A stretch of DNA of 64,000 nt, taken from the NCBI GenBank assembly GCA_003550325.1, contig QKWP01000443.1, positions 191,763-255,762 on the forward strand, in the 5' to 3' direction. A program made the translations under genes and the position numbers. The notes under the pieces were generated by a model. It saw only the letters and a program-made list of their open reading frames with translations. It searched no databases and had not been told where the DNA came from. The DNA comes from Gigaspora rosea (lineage: Eukaryota > Glomeromycota > Glomeromycetes > Diversisporales > Gigasporaceae). This document shows positions 21,957-33,720 of this stretch, piece by piece; position 1 is the first letter of the stretch; each line of letters starts with the position of its first letter.

Positions 21957-24416
21957 TTAATTTCTACCTACTTCATTACTAATCCAGCTTTTAACACAAA
22001 GACATGCTCTTGCTGTTTCAGGATGAAGGCGGTTATGAGTTTTTGAAATAGTATTGCCAGCTATAGAGAAAGCCTGTTCGCATGCTACACTAGTAGCTTG
22101 AATGCTAAGATCATCAGACGCCATTTTTGATAGAATTGGATAAGCTCTCTTGTTTGCTTTCCACCAATCCAGTGGGTTTGTGTCTTCTTCAACAGTATTA
22201 AATGAGAGATAATTATCTAATTCATTTAATTCATTGGTATCCATGGCTGATGATTCTATGTTATTAGTAATTGAAGGTTCTTCTGTTTCTGGTCGATTAC
22301 GCAAGTTCCAAAAAAATTTTCTTGCAGTTTTAACCGGACTTTCCATGGCATTGTTAGAGGCTGGTAAGGTTTGTCCACTCTCGTGAATATATTGATTCAT
22401 AGCTTCTTAAATAGCTTTTTTAGCATTAACAGCGTCTACTCTATTAAAAATTTTTAGGTTGGTACGAGTATCAAGGATGGCGGAGACGATAGAAGGCTTA
22501 TCCATTATACTCCAATATTCTTCTATTTTTTCGTTTATTGCTGCTACAGCTCTGTTTTGAGAAAACTCATCTTTCATAGTGTATGCATTTAAATGGTCTT
22601 GAATGCTTATAAACACCAAACATATATCGCCCATGGTTGGATATGATGCAGCCGAAAGCAATTTTGTAGCAGTTTCAAGTGGTTCCAGTAAGGCAAGCAC
22701 ATCCTAAACATTATTATACAGTATTAGTTATTATACATTTTGTTATTTAAATTATTATAGATTTTATACACCAAATTCAAACGTATCAATAGTATAATAA
22801 GGTAAAAAATTTCAATGAAATTTTTTAATTGTATTTGTCTGAATTAGATATACAAAATCTACATAATAATAATTTATACTTTTAAATTGCGTTGTTCATT
22901 ATTATTTGGATACAGTAAACGAATAGATGAATAATTAGCAGCAAGTACATTAAGAGCCGTTTCCATTTTTTGCATTTTTTGCAACATGTAAAAGGTACTT
23001 TTCCATCTGGTTTCGATGTCTAACTCAGGCTTAAGATATGGAATTTCTTTAAGTTCACACAGTCTACGTAGGTCATCACAGAAACGAATAGATATTTTGA
23101 TTTTAGCCATTAAGTTTCGAACTTTATTCACAGAAGAATCAACCATTTCTAATCCTTTCTTCGCAGCCAAATTGAGAAAGTGAGCAGCACATCTATAATG
23201 AGAAAATCAGATATTATCAAATTCAAATTGCAGTTCCTGTGCGATTAATCTTCCACAAACAATCATTGCGGCCTCATTGTCAGTAGTAAGTGCTAGAGTT
23301 TTATCATTGATATTAAAATGAGTAAGAATATTTTTAATAGTATCTGCTATATTTATGCCCATATGTCTATTATTAAACAGGATGATATCTAGGAGAAAAT
23401 GACGCAAACTCCAATTAGTATCAACATAGTGAATTGTAACACCAAGAAATGCTTCAAAATTTAAAGAAGTCCACATATCAGCTGTCAAGGAAACCTTTCC
23501 AGGAATTTTAGCAATATCATTAACTATTATATTACGTTTATTATCAAACTCATCTATAATTTTTGCCTTTACAGCTTGTCTTGTAGGTATCGTATACCGA
23601 GGATCGAGGAAGTTAATGAACTCCTGAATATTGAGTAGTTGAGAATAATTTTTTTAGTTGACAAACTAGTTGCAACTAATCAATTAATCGATTAATTGTT
23701 ATGTTGCAATTAATTGAATAATTGTTTTTTCGATTAATTGTAAGTTATAACTAATCATTTAATCGATTAATCGATTAGTTGCGATTAATTATTGCGGTTT
23801 GCAAAAATATTTGAAATTTGATGATCAAAAAAAAAGAAATAAATCAATAATTTCTGATTCTGATTTTCCGATTTTTTTAACATTTTCTTAGACTTTTAGA
23901 TTAGACTTTAATATGCAAATCGCAATAATTAAAGAATTAATTAATTTTTTGCAACACTACCTGAAAATACCAATTGTCAACAACAGTAAATGGTTGCTGG
24001 TCGACAATTATTCAAGTAATTAATTTTTCATCCTGCTTTTTTTGTTCTTCACCATCATATTGATCAGTTCTGGGAAAGTGAAGAGTAGTTTGACGTTTAG
24101 CTGGTGCAATGATATTATGTCCTTTAAGATGTCTTCGTAAAGATGAAACTCCAGTTTGATTCGAAAAAACATCTCCGCATCTTTTACACACAGGTTCTCC
24201 AGGATGAGCGGGTGTATCAAAACTGAAATAAGGCCAAATTGAACTTTTCCTAGGTCTGTTCCTTTTAATATTACTGCTTTGAGAGGGTGTGCCAATTGAG
24301 GTTTCGTGGGATATTTGGCTATTAATATCTGAGACGTTATCTTCAGGCATTCCATTGGTATCATTTTCAGGATCAGAAAAATAATCATTAGGTTCAAAGG
24401 AATTGTAATTTTCCAT
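21957..24416 (-). pseudogene. hAT transposase, three exons, three in-frame stops
   Basis: Exons 24416-23961, 23623-22880 and 22703-21957 on the minus strand join in phase 0 at both introns (337 and 176 bp, GT...AG). Start ATG at 24416. Exon 1: acidic N-terminus, then a BED zinc finger (CKRCGDVFSNQTGVSSLRRH). Exon 2 opens with EFINFLDPRYTIPTRQ, continuing DNWYFQ of exon 1. It carries SLTADMWTS (first catalytic Asp), LALTTDNEAAM (second), RCAAHFLNL and IETRWKSTFYMLQ. Exon 3 ends in the hAT dimerisation domain (LDWWKANKRAYPILSKMA, SVACEQAFSIAGN). About 649 codons in all, full length for the family. TGA at 24014-24012, TGA at 23209-23207 and TAA at 22409-22407 interrupt it, but no frameshift is seen. 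Everything else is well kept, so inactivation is recent, unless stops are read through. Confidence 0.92.
23655..23945. repeat. AATTAATCGATTAATT-rich insertion in hAT intron 1
   Basis: Most of intron 1 is inverted, repeated words: GCAACTAATCAATTAATCG, CGATTAATTGTTATG, TTGCAATTAATTGAATAATT, ATCGATTAGTTGCG. It looks like a small foldback that landed in the intron and enlarged it to 337 bp without harming the splice sites. Ends are not exact. Confidence 0.5.
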
Positions 24417-26173
24417 TTTTTTTTAGCGATTTATTTTTTTTTTTACAATCAAAAAATGAAGCTTTATATATTGATATAAAATCTATCGTTGTAGATGGCT
24501 TTGATCTTATTATGATAAGTATTTTTATTTTATTTCATTTTAAATATCAGTGTTAATCACTTTACATTCAGATTTTTGATTACAAAATATGCCCATCTAT
24601 ATGCGATTCTTTAGCTAAAATTAATTCTTAGAACTTTAGATACCAAAAAAAAAAAAAATCGTAGAGAAACCTCACTAAGTCCATCCTATAGGACTAAACT
24701 TTTAACAACGTGCATCTAACGAACAATAAGAAAAAAATGTATTTATAGAGATCAAGTATATTCGGGCCAGAATTTAAGAATGCATTTAGAGAAGATGCAT
24801 TACAGAGGATTCTCTGTATTCAATAATTTCTTTGTTAAAGATCAATTACACTTACTTTGATCTAAATTCCTTTAGATGTTTCCGTATATATGTTCATTGA
24901 AATAAGTTTTTACTCACGCTATCCTATTCATTTTTGATAGATGAATTACACATTTTGAGCCTTTGCTACTAGATATCCATGGCTTTATCGCCTTTATTAT
25001 GCATTATCTTTAATCTTTTTAGTACCTAGAGATATGCTAAATATGTATTTTTTGAAAGGAATTATGAATTTGTAGTGTGCGCGTGATTCACTGGGCCAAA
25101 TTCATAATAATATTGTTCTTGCCACTCAACATATGCGCAGAATCATTTTTGTGATATGTATGCTAAGTATTCGGATTTGTATTATCAATGGGAAAATATG
25201 CATTATCAGGTCATGCGCATAAATGCATATATATAAATGCGCATCGGCGCCTATCTTTAATTCAAGGAACGGGATAATAAAGCCAATTGTAATTCCATCT
25301 AATATGTATCTGACTTTTAAATTTTTTTATAATTGAATAAAGTAAGAATTGAATTCCATATCGGTAAATTAAGGACCAGTCTGGACCTGGTCCTTAATTT
25401 TAGACCGAAAGATTACTTAACCGGTTCAAAAGACCGGTCCAGACCACAGTTTCTGTAGGACCGTAACATCCCTAGTCACACCTCTATTTAAGCACCCATT
25501 TTGTGCGATAGACTTAAATATAGTAAAAAAAACCACATTATAGTCACAAATCGCTTATAATCACTATCACTATGAAAATTTGATTTTTTAACAATTTTAT
25601 TAATAAAAAACCCTCATTATAGTCACCAATTTTTAACTAAATATGGATTATATAATCTGATTGTTCAATTTTCATATTCATGTATAGAGTAATTCTATAG
25701 GCGAAATGTGGAGTGCTTCCATCTAAAATTTTTTCTTTACAAAGTTAATGATACATGTCCACTAATTGAAAGTTGTAGAGCTCGTCAAGACGCATCTAAC
25801 GGTGGTTAGATCATCCAAATCAGCCCAGTGGATGGCAAGTCATTATCGCAAAACGATTGGCTGACTATATAAAAATCCGTTACAGCGAAATGTGGAGTGC
25901 ATCCATCTAAAACTTTTTTTCTTACTAAGTTAACGATACATGCCCACTAATTGAAAGTTGTAGAGCTCTTCGAGACGCATCTAACGGTAGTTAGATCATC
26001 CAAATTGACCCAGCGGATGGTAAGATATCGTCGAAAAACGATTTGCTAACTATATAAAATCTCTTATATTGTTTACATAGAGATTTTATATAGTCGTCCA
26101 ATCGTTTTTCGACGATATCTTGCCATCTATTGGGCCGATTTGAATGATCTAACCACCGTTAGATGCGTCTCAA

Positions 26174-27310
26174 CTAGAGTTGGGCATCGAAACCTTTTTG
26201 GCCAAATCTGAAAGTTTCAGGTTTCGGATTATAGCTTCTGAAACCTCATCCGAAACTCCGAAACCTCATCCGAAACTCCGAAACCTCATCCGAAACCCGA
26301 AACCTTATCCAAAACCCCAAAACTATTTAAAGTTAAATTTTTACAAAATATGTTATTGTAGAACGTGCTAACATGTTAGTATACAAATATTTGAGTCTGC
26401 CAAGGGAAAATATACATATTTACATATAGGTTATATTAGAGTTTGTATATTTCAGTTATATTATTTATTAATAATAAATCAATAAATTATAGGAAATTAT
26501 ATTATCTAGTCAATTTGCCAATTAAAATTCAGGATCAGGTGTAATATGTAGATCAATTTTTTATAACAAAAACAAAAAATTGCTAAAATTGCTTCTACTT
26601 TAAAATTTTGTCCATGAAACTACTTTTTTTTATACAAAAAAAAAATTCATGCTAAATTTTATTATTAACATTTTGATTTTGCATTATAGATCATAGGTGA
26701 TAATCACCCATGATGATTATTAGTTATTTTCTAAATTATAATATATATAAATTATAAAGAATATTACTAACTATAACTGGTAGTGATCAATTACTAGATG
26801 CTTAAATCTTTAAAACATACTAAATAACAGGATTAGGTACTCTAAGTAAAAATGTTCAAAACATTTAAAAACCTTATAAAAACTAAAATAGAATCTCTAT
26901 AACTTCATCTAACAGGACCCCAAAATCTACATAGATAGGGCATGTTAATTATAAAATTACCAAAAATAGAAAGTTCTGCAGAAAAAACTTCAAAAATAAG
27001 CAAAAAAATACCATAAATAGAAAAATTTGTATAAAAAACACCAGAAATAAGCAAACTAATACCTGATCTATCTATGCATATTTTGGGGTTCTCACCTAAT
27101 CCTAAAAATATCTAGAGGTATAATAATCACCACTAGTTATTTCTAGCAATATTCTATTATAAATTATATATTATAAATTTTCAAAATTTTAAATATAGTT
27201 TCAGGGAGTTTCGGATTATAGTTTCAGAGTTTTTGGTTTCGGGAGTTTCGTATTTTTTTAAAAATCCGAAACTAGTTTTGGATAGGTTTTGTTTTGTTGC
27301 CCAACTTTAG
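26174..27310. mobile_element. hAT-like MITE with CTAGAGTTGGGCA ends and GGTTTCGG repeats
   Basis: Ends CTAGAGTTGGGCATCGAAAC and (reverse complement) CTAAAGTTGGGCAACAAAAC. Subterminal copies of CCGAAACCTCATCCGAAAC lie on the left and GGAGTTTCGGATTATAGTTT on the right. Removing it restores the GCATCTAACGG arm of the surrounding foldback. Related repeats occur at 36560-36870. A further element with GGATCAGGTGTAA sits inside it (26510-26720). Confidence 0.65.
26510..26720. mobile_element. ATCAGGTGTAA-family MITE, copy
   Basis: Starts AATTTGCCAATTAAAATTCA then GGATCAGGTGTAA, as the copy at 29341 does. It has the family core (TTGCTAAAATTGCTTCTA, AAACTACTTTTTTT) and closes near TAGGTGATAATCACC. The right boundary is approximate. 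Confidence 0.6.
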
Positions 27311-27502
27311 TCTTGACGAGCTCTACAACTTTCAATTAGTGGGCATGTATCGTTAACTTAGTAAGATAAAAGTTTTAGATTGAAGCATGCCACATTTCGC
27401 CTATAGATGACCATAAATGAGGTATTTTATTTATAGTCACACCTCTTTACAATCACCAAAATAGTGTGCGACAGACTTGGTGATTATAGAGAGGGACGAC
27501 TG

Positions 27503-28349
27503 TGCTTATTTATGTGATGATCTTGCCGATCTGTATCACAGGGAAATTCCCCCGGTTAAGTATAGTTATTCTCAAATTTTAAATAGATATAAATTATTTT
27601 ATTAAATAAAAACTTAAAATAAAAAAATTATTTTATTTTTTAAAATTTGTAAATATTGATAAAACTAATGTTTTCTTATTACATCAGATTTATAAGAAAT
27701 TTTTGTTCAAAAATACCTTTAAAGTTTAATGTATAATTTCAAAATAATATCTATATATGCTTTGAAATAATGAGCACTCTGTGTAAGATCTTTAAAGCTG
27801 TGTATTAAATTTTTTAATATAGTGAATACTTTGTAAGTTAGTCAATCATATAAATGTTATACTATATCAAAAAATTGCCCTTTGTCTAAAATAATATGTA
27901 TATACATACTAGAATTAATCATGGATAGGTTGTTATAGAAAATGTAATATAGTTAATTGCATGAGTATTATAGCATTTTGAAAAGGTAATACTGTTGATT
28001 GTGCAAGTGTTATGGAGTTTCATCTAAGTAAACATAACTGGTTTTTGCTCTAGTATAATCTATTTGGTTGAAAAATATTTTGGAATTCCAAAAGACTAGC
28101 AAAATTAATATTACAACATTATTTTGCCTATTGTAAGAAGAAACAATCAGTAAGTAAATGAATATTAAATGTCAATTTGTAAAAAAATGTATAAATAGTT
28201 CTGCTACTATTTTTTTAAAACATAAATCTCAATTTCTTTCTAAAAACAATTAATTAAATTGATATTATTTAATCTACAAACTTTTAAATAAATTACATCC
28301 ATTGCTTAGTTTACAATTAAATTTTTTCAAATATAATCTATTCAAACAA
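27503..28349. other. AT-rich stretch, no gene seen
   Basis: Apart from the GC-richer GGGAAATTCCCCCGGTTAAG near 27541, nothing stands out. Confidence 0.45.
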
Positions 28350-28750
28350 TAACTGATTTTGAATCTACTTACTTGGAAGAATTTAATGCTTCAAAAAATT
28401 ATAAAGAGTGTTTATTATTGACTCAATAATTCTTGAAAATGTATAACCTTATTATATAATAATGAAATTGAAACTATTGATCTATATAAAAGTGAAGGCA
28501 TTGACTTGAACAAAATTGAACTTGAGAATTTTGTTGAAATAATATAGAAATTAAAGAAGGTTCTATGAATATATAGAGAATAACACAATGTATTATTGCA
28601 GATGTTATTCAAGATGAGATAAAGTGCTACAATAGTATAAAAATCTACAATTATTGAACAAATGATAGGAACATGGGAAATAGATCTATATACAGTTATA
28701 AAATACTGTGATAGCACAACAAATCTACAGCAATTGTAACAAGCAGTCAA
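28350..28750 (+). pseudogene. possible decayed coding sequence, unidentified
   Basis: Plus-strand fragments such as EIETIDLYKSEGIDLNKIE, LENFVEII and QMIGTWEIDLYTVIKYCD have the look of protein coding sequence, with fewer homopolymers than the flanks, but stops intervene and I recognise no family. The opposite-strand frame over the same bases (28750-28415) is hydrophobic and probably a shadow. Low confidence. Confidence 0.25.
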
Positions 28751-29340
28751 AAATATTAATAATATTTTCAGCTTGGTGTTGTTATTTCTATTTTCTATTT
28801 AATTAGTATTAACTTTATGAGCCAAGAATAAAAAATTCACATTTAATCAATAAAGGTACTATTTATTTTTGGATTTGTCTTTTCTGTAATAAAAAAAGGT
28901 AGCTACTATACATACCCCCTAAATTTGCTATTTATACCCTTTATTAAAATTAAAAAATTTTAAAACTTTGAGTGAAGACATTTTGACAACTATTTGACTA
29001 AATTCAATAAACTTTTTCCTATTTGAATTATACATGGGTGGGATGAAAAGTTTTGTCAGAAGATCAATATCTTGATCATTTTTAAATATACAGTTTTAAA
29101 TTTTATATATATTAATATAGCGGTTATAATGAATTTATAAAAAAAAAATTTAATTATTTTTAATTAGATAGTTATTGAAAAAATTAGTTTTTAAATTTAT
29201 TAATTTAACCAATTGAAATTTATTATTATAAAAATTTAAATTAAGTCATTTATGTTAAAAATTTTTATATAATAAAAAAAATTATAAAACCAAAATAATG
29301 AACTATATTTATATAATTAAAATTTGAATATTTCTAATTT

Positions 29341-29668
29341 ACACCACAGGTGATTATCACCTATAATCAATTTGCCAATTAAAATTCAGGATCAGGTGTA
29401 ACATGTAAATCAATCTTTGTATAACAAAACAAAGAAATTTTTAAAAAATTGCTAAAATTGCTTCTAGCCTAAAAACTTGCATATAAAACTACTTTTTTTT
29501 ATGCAAAAAAAAAAATTCTTTTGTAAAATTTTGGTATAAACTATGCCCCCTGCCCTATCCCAGTTCTTACCCTTACCCTAATATTAAAAAAATTTAACTT
29601 TTACTTAATAAAAATTGTTTGTTTTTATTTATTTATTACAGGTGATAATCACCTGTGGTGAACATTAG
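29341..29668. mobile_element. ATCAGGTGTAA-family MITE with GGTGATTATCACC ends
   Basis: Ends CACCACAGGTGATTATCACC and (reverse complement of right) CACCACAGGTGATTATCACC. Inside the left end come AATTTGCCAATTAAAATTC and GGATCAGGTGTAAC, then the family core with ACTACTTTTTTTTATG and a telomere-like CTTACCCTTACCCTAA. Confidence 0.75.
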
Positions 29669-30103
29669 TTAATTTCTTAAAATTTATATAAATAAATTTT
29701 ATTTATAATTATTTGAAATAATTTTATTATAAATTAAATTTTTTACTATATATAGTAATTAATTTACTAAATTTAGTAATAAAATTTATCTATATAACAA
29801 TTTTTAATTTTTGGTTGTTTTAAATAAATTTAATAATTTTATTTAAAATAGAATAGTTATAAATAAAAATTATTGCAAAATTATTATTATTATTTATAAA
29901 ATTTATAAAAAAATCAAAAAATAAAAAAACTATAGCTTTGCAAAATCTAATTAACAAAGAAAAATTTTAAATTATAAATTTTTTAAATTTTAATATGTTA
30001 ATTTAAAAATAAATTATATATTTAAAAACTATATAACTGATTTTAGTATTAGTTAAATTTTTAGAAAAATTAATTAAATTTTTAAATTTTTTTTATATAT
30101 ACT

Positions 30104-30607
30104 TAAGGGTAGAGTGTATGTAGATCATTTCTTTTAATAAACGAGTGACCAAAAATATTTTTACTGCGAATTTAAAAGTTGCTACATATAAAAGTTAATT
30201 TTTTACTATATAAATTGTATTTATGTACTAAGTAAAAATTGTTCGTAATAAAAAATTACACATATCATAAAAATTTTATTAATTTTGAATAAAATTTGAT
30301 AAAGTTTTTATAGTATCAACTTTTGCGGGGGCAGGGTCTATTCTGTGGGGGCGATCACAAATTGGCCAATCAAATCACGTGTAAACAATAAGTAAAATAG
30401 GGTCACGAAGATAAAAACAACTATATCTTAGGTTCTACTGGGCCAATTTTAATGATTCAACCAACGTTAGAATCAGAAAAACCTAATCTACAAATTTATT
30501 TAAAAAATTAATATGGTTACTTAATAAAAATTTTCTTTATTATTAAATATAAAATTTTTAGTAACTAGTTTATTAATAGAAATGATCTACATACCCTCTA
30601 CCCTTAA
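30104..30607. mobile_element. MITE with near-perfect 45-bp inverted repeats
   Basis: Left CTTAAGGGTAGAGTGTATGT and the reverse complement of the right CTTAAGGGTAGAGGGTATGT differ at one base, and the match continues through AGATCATTTCTTTTAATAAAC. The 504-bp element has a GC-richer middle (GTTGATACT mirror, GGGGGCAGGGTCTATTCTGT at about 30330) and sits inside the giant foldback. The close match of the ends suggests a young insertion. Confidence 0.8.
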
Positions 30608-31847
30608 GATAAAGTTTAAATAATTTTTATATAAAAAATTTTGCAATATTTTTTATATAATAAATTAAAAATTTAATATTTTAAAAACTATCTGATAAAA
30701 ATACTTAAAATTTTTTTTACATATTTATTATAACCACTATATTTATATATAAAGGTTAAAACTGTATCTTTAAAATTGATCAAGATATTAATTTACTAAC
30801 AAAACTTATTATCCAACCCACGTATAATTTTGTAGAATTATAATAAAAAAAATAGTTCATCAAATTTAGTCAGATAGTTGTCAAAATACCTTCACTCAAA
30901 GTTAGTAAAAATCAAAATGTTTATTAAAATAAAAGCTGTACTAAAATTTTTTTAAAACTTTGAATGAAGTTATTTTGACAACCATTTGACCAAATTCAAT
31001 GTTCTTTTTTTTTAATAAAATTCTATGAATTTATAGAATTCAAATAAAAAAGTCTATCAAATTTGGTCAGATAGCTGTCAAGAAATATTAATAAAAATTT
31101 TGGTGCTGATAAATGTTTTGATTTTTCTCTAACTTTGAGTAAAGGTTTCTCAACAACTATCTGACTAAATTTTATAATTTTTTTTATTTTAATTCTATAA
31201 ATTTATATAATTCAAATAAAAAAAGTTCATTAAATTTAGTCAGATATGTATCAAGATACCTTCACTCAAAGTTGAAGAAAAATTAAAATGTTTATCAAAA
31301 TAAAAGCTATGCCAAAGTTTTAGTCAAAAATTTGAGCACAGATATTTAGACAACCATCTGACCAAATTCTGTGAACTTTTTTATTTAAATTCTATAAATT
31401 CATAGAATTCAAATAAAAAAAGTTTATAGAATTTGGTCAGATAGTTGTTTAATATCTTTGCTCAAATTTTTAAAAAAAACTTTGGTGCAGCTTTTATTTT
31501 GATAAATGTGATTTTTTTAGCAACTTTGTGTGAAGGTATCTTGACAATTATCTAACTAAATTCAATGAACTTTTTTTATTGAACTCTATAAATTTATATG
31601 ATTTAAATAAAAAAACTTTTTCAAATTTGGTCAGATAGTTGTCTAGATAACCTTGTCAAAGTTTTAAAAAACTTTGGTCAGCTTTTATTTTAATAGACAT
31701 TTTGATTTTTCTTCAACTTTGACACAATAAATACCATGTGATATATTGATCAAAATTAGATAATTTTGGTACCATTCGATTCGTCTCATTGAAATGAATC
31801 GAATAATACCAAAATCACATTACTCTATCAAAAGATACAATTTTGGC

Positions 31848-32584
31848 GCAGTACCTTATTCGGTGCACTAAAGATCACTAATGTTATCTTGTGAACCATT
31901 GATCCAAATTATACAGTTTTGGTACCATTCGATTCATTACAATGAGACAAGTCAGATAGTGCTAAAATTATGCGATTATGATTGATAGTTCACAAGATAT
32001 CATCATTTAATCAAAATAACCTGTGAAAACAAATTTGAAATTAACATAAAATCGTCGATAACTTTTAACAGACTGGTCCGTTTTTGATGATTTTACCGCC
32101 AAATTAACCGCCTTGAAGAGACAATTCTAATAAGCCCAAAATTGTTAAAATCTATTTACGGGATCACAATATCATTAAATATTTTTATTATTTTAAAAAC
32201 AATAAATTAGTTAAACTAATTAATTTTTATTCAAAGTAATACAAAAATTTTAACGATTTTGTGATCCCATGATTGGATTTTAACGATTTTGAGCTCATTG
32301 TAATCATCTCTTTAAGGTCGTCATTTTGGTGGTAAAATCATCAAAACAGACTGGTCTATCAAATTTATCTACGATTTTATACTAATTTTTAAAGATTATA
32401 TATAAATAGGTTATTTAGGTTAAATGATAATAGATTGTGAACTATCAGTCAAAATTGTACGATTTTAGTACCATTCGATTTGTCTTGATGAGACGAATCA
32501 AATAGTACCAAAATCACGTGATTCTGATCAACAGTTCATAAGATATTGTTAGTGTGCCGAATTAGGCACTGCGCCAAATTAGGT
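31848..32584. mobile_element. foldback with TTTGGCGCAGTRCC ends and TTCGA modules
   Basis: Symmetric around about 32215. Ends TTTTGGCGCAGTACCTTATT and (reverse complement) ATTTGGCGCAGTGCCTAATT. Each arm holds one TTTTGGTACCATTCGAT palindrome, then a TTTTGATGATTTTACC...GGCGGTTAATTT-type module near the centre. Inserted in the giant foldback. Confidence 0.75.
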
Positions 32585-33129
32585 ATATCTACCTTATTTG
32601 ACTAATTTCAATAAACTTTTTTTTATTTAAGTTATATAAATTTAGTCAAATAGTTGCTGAAAAACTTTGCTCAAAGTTAGAGAAAAATTATAATATTATC
32701 AAAATAAAAGCTTCAACAAAGTTTTAAAATTTTGAACAAATATATCTTGACAGCCTGCTGACCAAACTCAATAATTTTTTTTTATTTGAATTCTATAAAT
32801 TCATAGAATTCAAATGAAAAAAGAATATCAAAATTTGGTCAGATAGTTGTCAAGATATTTTTACTCAAATTTTAAAAACTTTAACACAGCTATTATATTG
32901 ATATATATTTTGATTTTTTCTCTAACTTTGAGCAAAGGTATCTTGACAACTATTTAACTAAATTTGATGAACTTTTTTTTTAATTCTACAAACTTATATT
33001 TCAAATAAAAAGTTATTTAATTTAGTCAGGTAATTATCAAAATATCTTTATTCAAAGTTTTAAAATTTTAATTTTGATAAGGGTATGAATAGTAAATTTA
33101 GAGCGTATATATAGTAGTTACCTAAAAAA

Positions 33130-33720
33130 AAATGCTTTTTTAGCTATGGAAACTGCTGTACAAACTATTCATAGAATATCAATAGATAGAATACTCAAGT
33201 ACCTTGCATTAGTATTTTTGAGTGTCCTGTATTCTCTAAAAAGGAAGTATTGCAGAAAAATTATTTTCTAGCTATTGTGCATATTATATCTTAGAATGTT
33301 TTTAACAAAATAATAGAAATTTATATAATAGACCCAGTAGAGGTGGAGATATTTTACTATGTGCACATTATGAGAATACAAGTGATACTCTAAAGCTTAT
33401 CAGAAAATGGTTAATATCTGCAGCAAAGTCAGAAGATTATAATCTACAAAAAATACTTTTATTAATTATAAGACAGATAATACAAATTCATCAAACTTAG
33501 AAAAAAAAATATTGCCAAGTAAATTGCTTGTTAAAATGGCAATAAAAATAAGAAAGGTTGAATTGAATAAATTAAACAGGTTAACTAGATGAAAGTTTTA
33601 TATAAATCTGAAAAAAGTCTTAATAATAGGTAAAAATTAGGAAAAAAATTTTAATTCATGTTTTGAAATTAAGAATAATAAAAATTAGTTAGAAAGCCCA
33701 AGCACATATGAAATTACTTT
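33130..33720 (+). pseudogene. possible decayed coding sequence, unidentified
   Basis: Fragments such as GDILLCAHYENTSDTLKLI followed by RKWLISAAKSEDYNLQKI (33340-33450) read like protein, flanked by stops. No family recognised. Could be a relic of a transposase or a host gene. Confidence 0.25.

Larger units (their letters stand above)
21473..25474 (-). mobile_element. hAT transposon, 4.0 kb, nearly whole
   Basis: Perfect 17-bp terminal repeats TAGGGATGTTACGGTCC and an exact 8-bp target duplication GTCACACC (21465-21472 and 25475-25482). Subterminal repeats of the GGTCC and ACCGGTCC type cluster inside both ends (21480-21620, 25370-25445), as hAT transposases use for binding. One transposase gene lies on the minus strand (24416 to 21957). 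The identical ends and duplication indicate a recent insertion. 24430-25370 holds nothing recognisable. Confidence 0.93.
25695..27406. mobile_element. foldback, CTATAGGCGAAATGTGG ends
   Basis: Left end CTATAGGCGAAATGTGGAGT matches the inverse of the right end (CTATAGGCGAAATGTGGCAT). The arms share TAACGATACATGCCCACTAA, TTGAAAGTTGTAGAGCTCGT and GACGCATCTAACGGTGGTTA. The left side has two direct copies of the unit (25695-25883 and 25884-26058), then one inverted copy (26080-26173 plus 27311-27406). A hAT-like MITE (26174-27310) splits the last one. Confidence 0.75.
21432..27502. mobile_element. Tc1/mariner-type element hosting nested insertions
   Basis: Left end CAGTTAGACCTCCCTATAG and the reverse complement of the right end CAGTCGTCCCTCTCTATAA resemble the CAGTCGNCCCTC-type ends of Tc1/mariner elements, and repeated TATAGTCACA words lie near both. 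TA precedes the left end; the right has TG, probably a mutated TA. Without the hAT insertion (21473-25474) and the foldback (25695-27406) it would be only about 0.35 kb, a non-coding MITE. Confidence 0.6.
28898..33122. mobile_element. giant foldback, 4.2 kb, built of palindromic modules
   Basis: Left end GGTAGCTACTATACATACCC and the reverse complement of the right end (GGTAACTACTATATATACGC) continue as CTAAATTTGCTATTTATACCC-type sequence on both sides. TAAAAAAA on each flank (28890-28897 and 33123-33130) may be an 8-bp duplication, though it is low complexity. The body alternates two segments. One is a hairpin around TTCTATAAATTTATAGAATT flanked by AATTTGGTCAGATAGTTGTC and its inverse. The other is a spacer with AAAACTTTGGTGCAGCTTTT and ATTTTGATTTTTCTCTAAC. 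At least seven such hairpins occur (30830-31620, 32620-33000). Three other elements are inserted (29341-29668, 30104-30607, 31848-32584). No coding. Confidence 0.7.
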
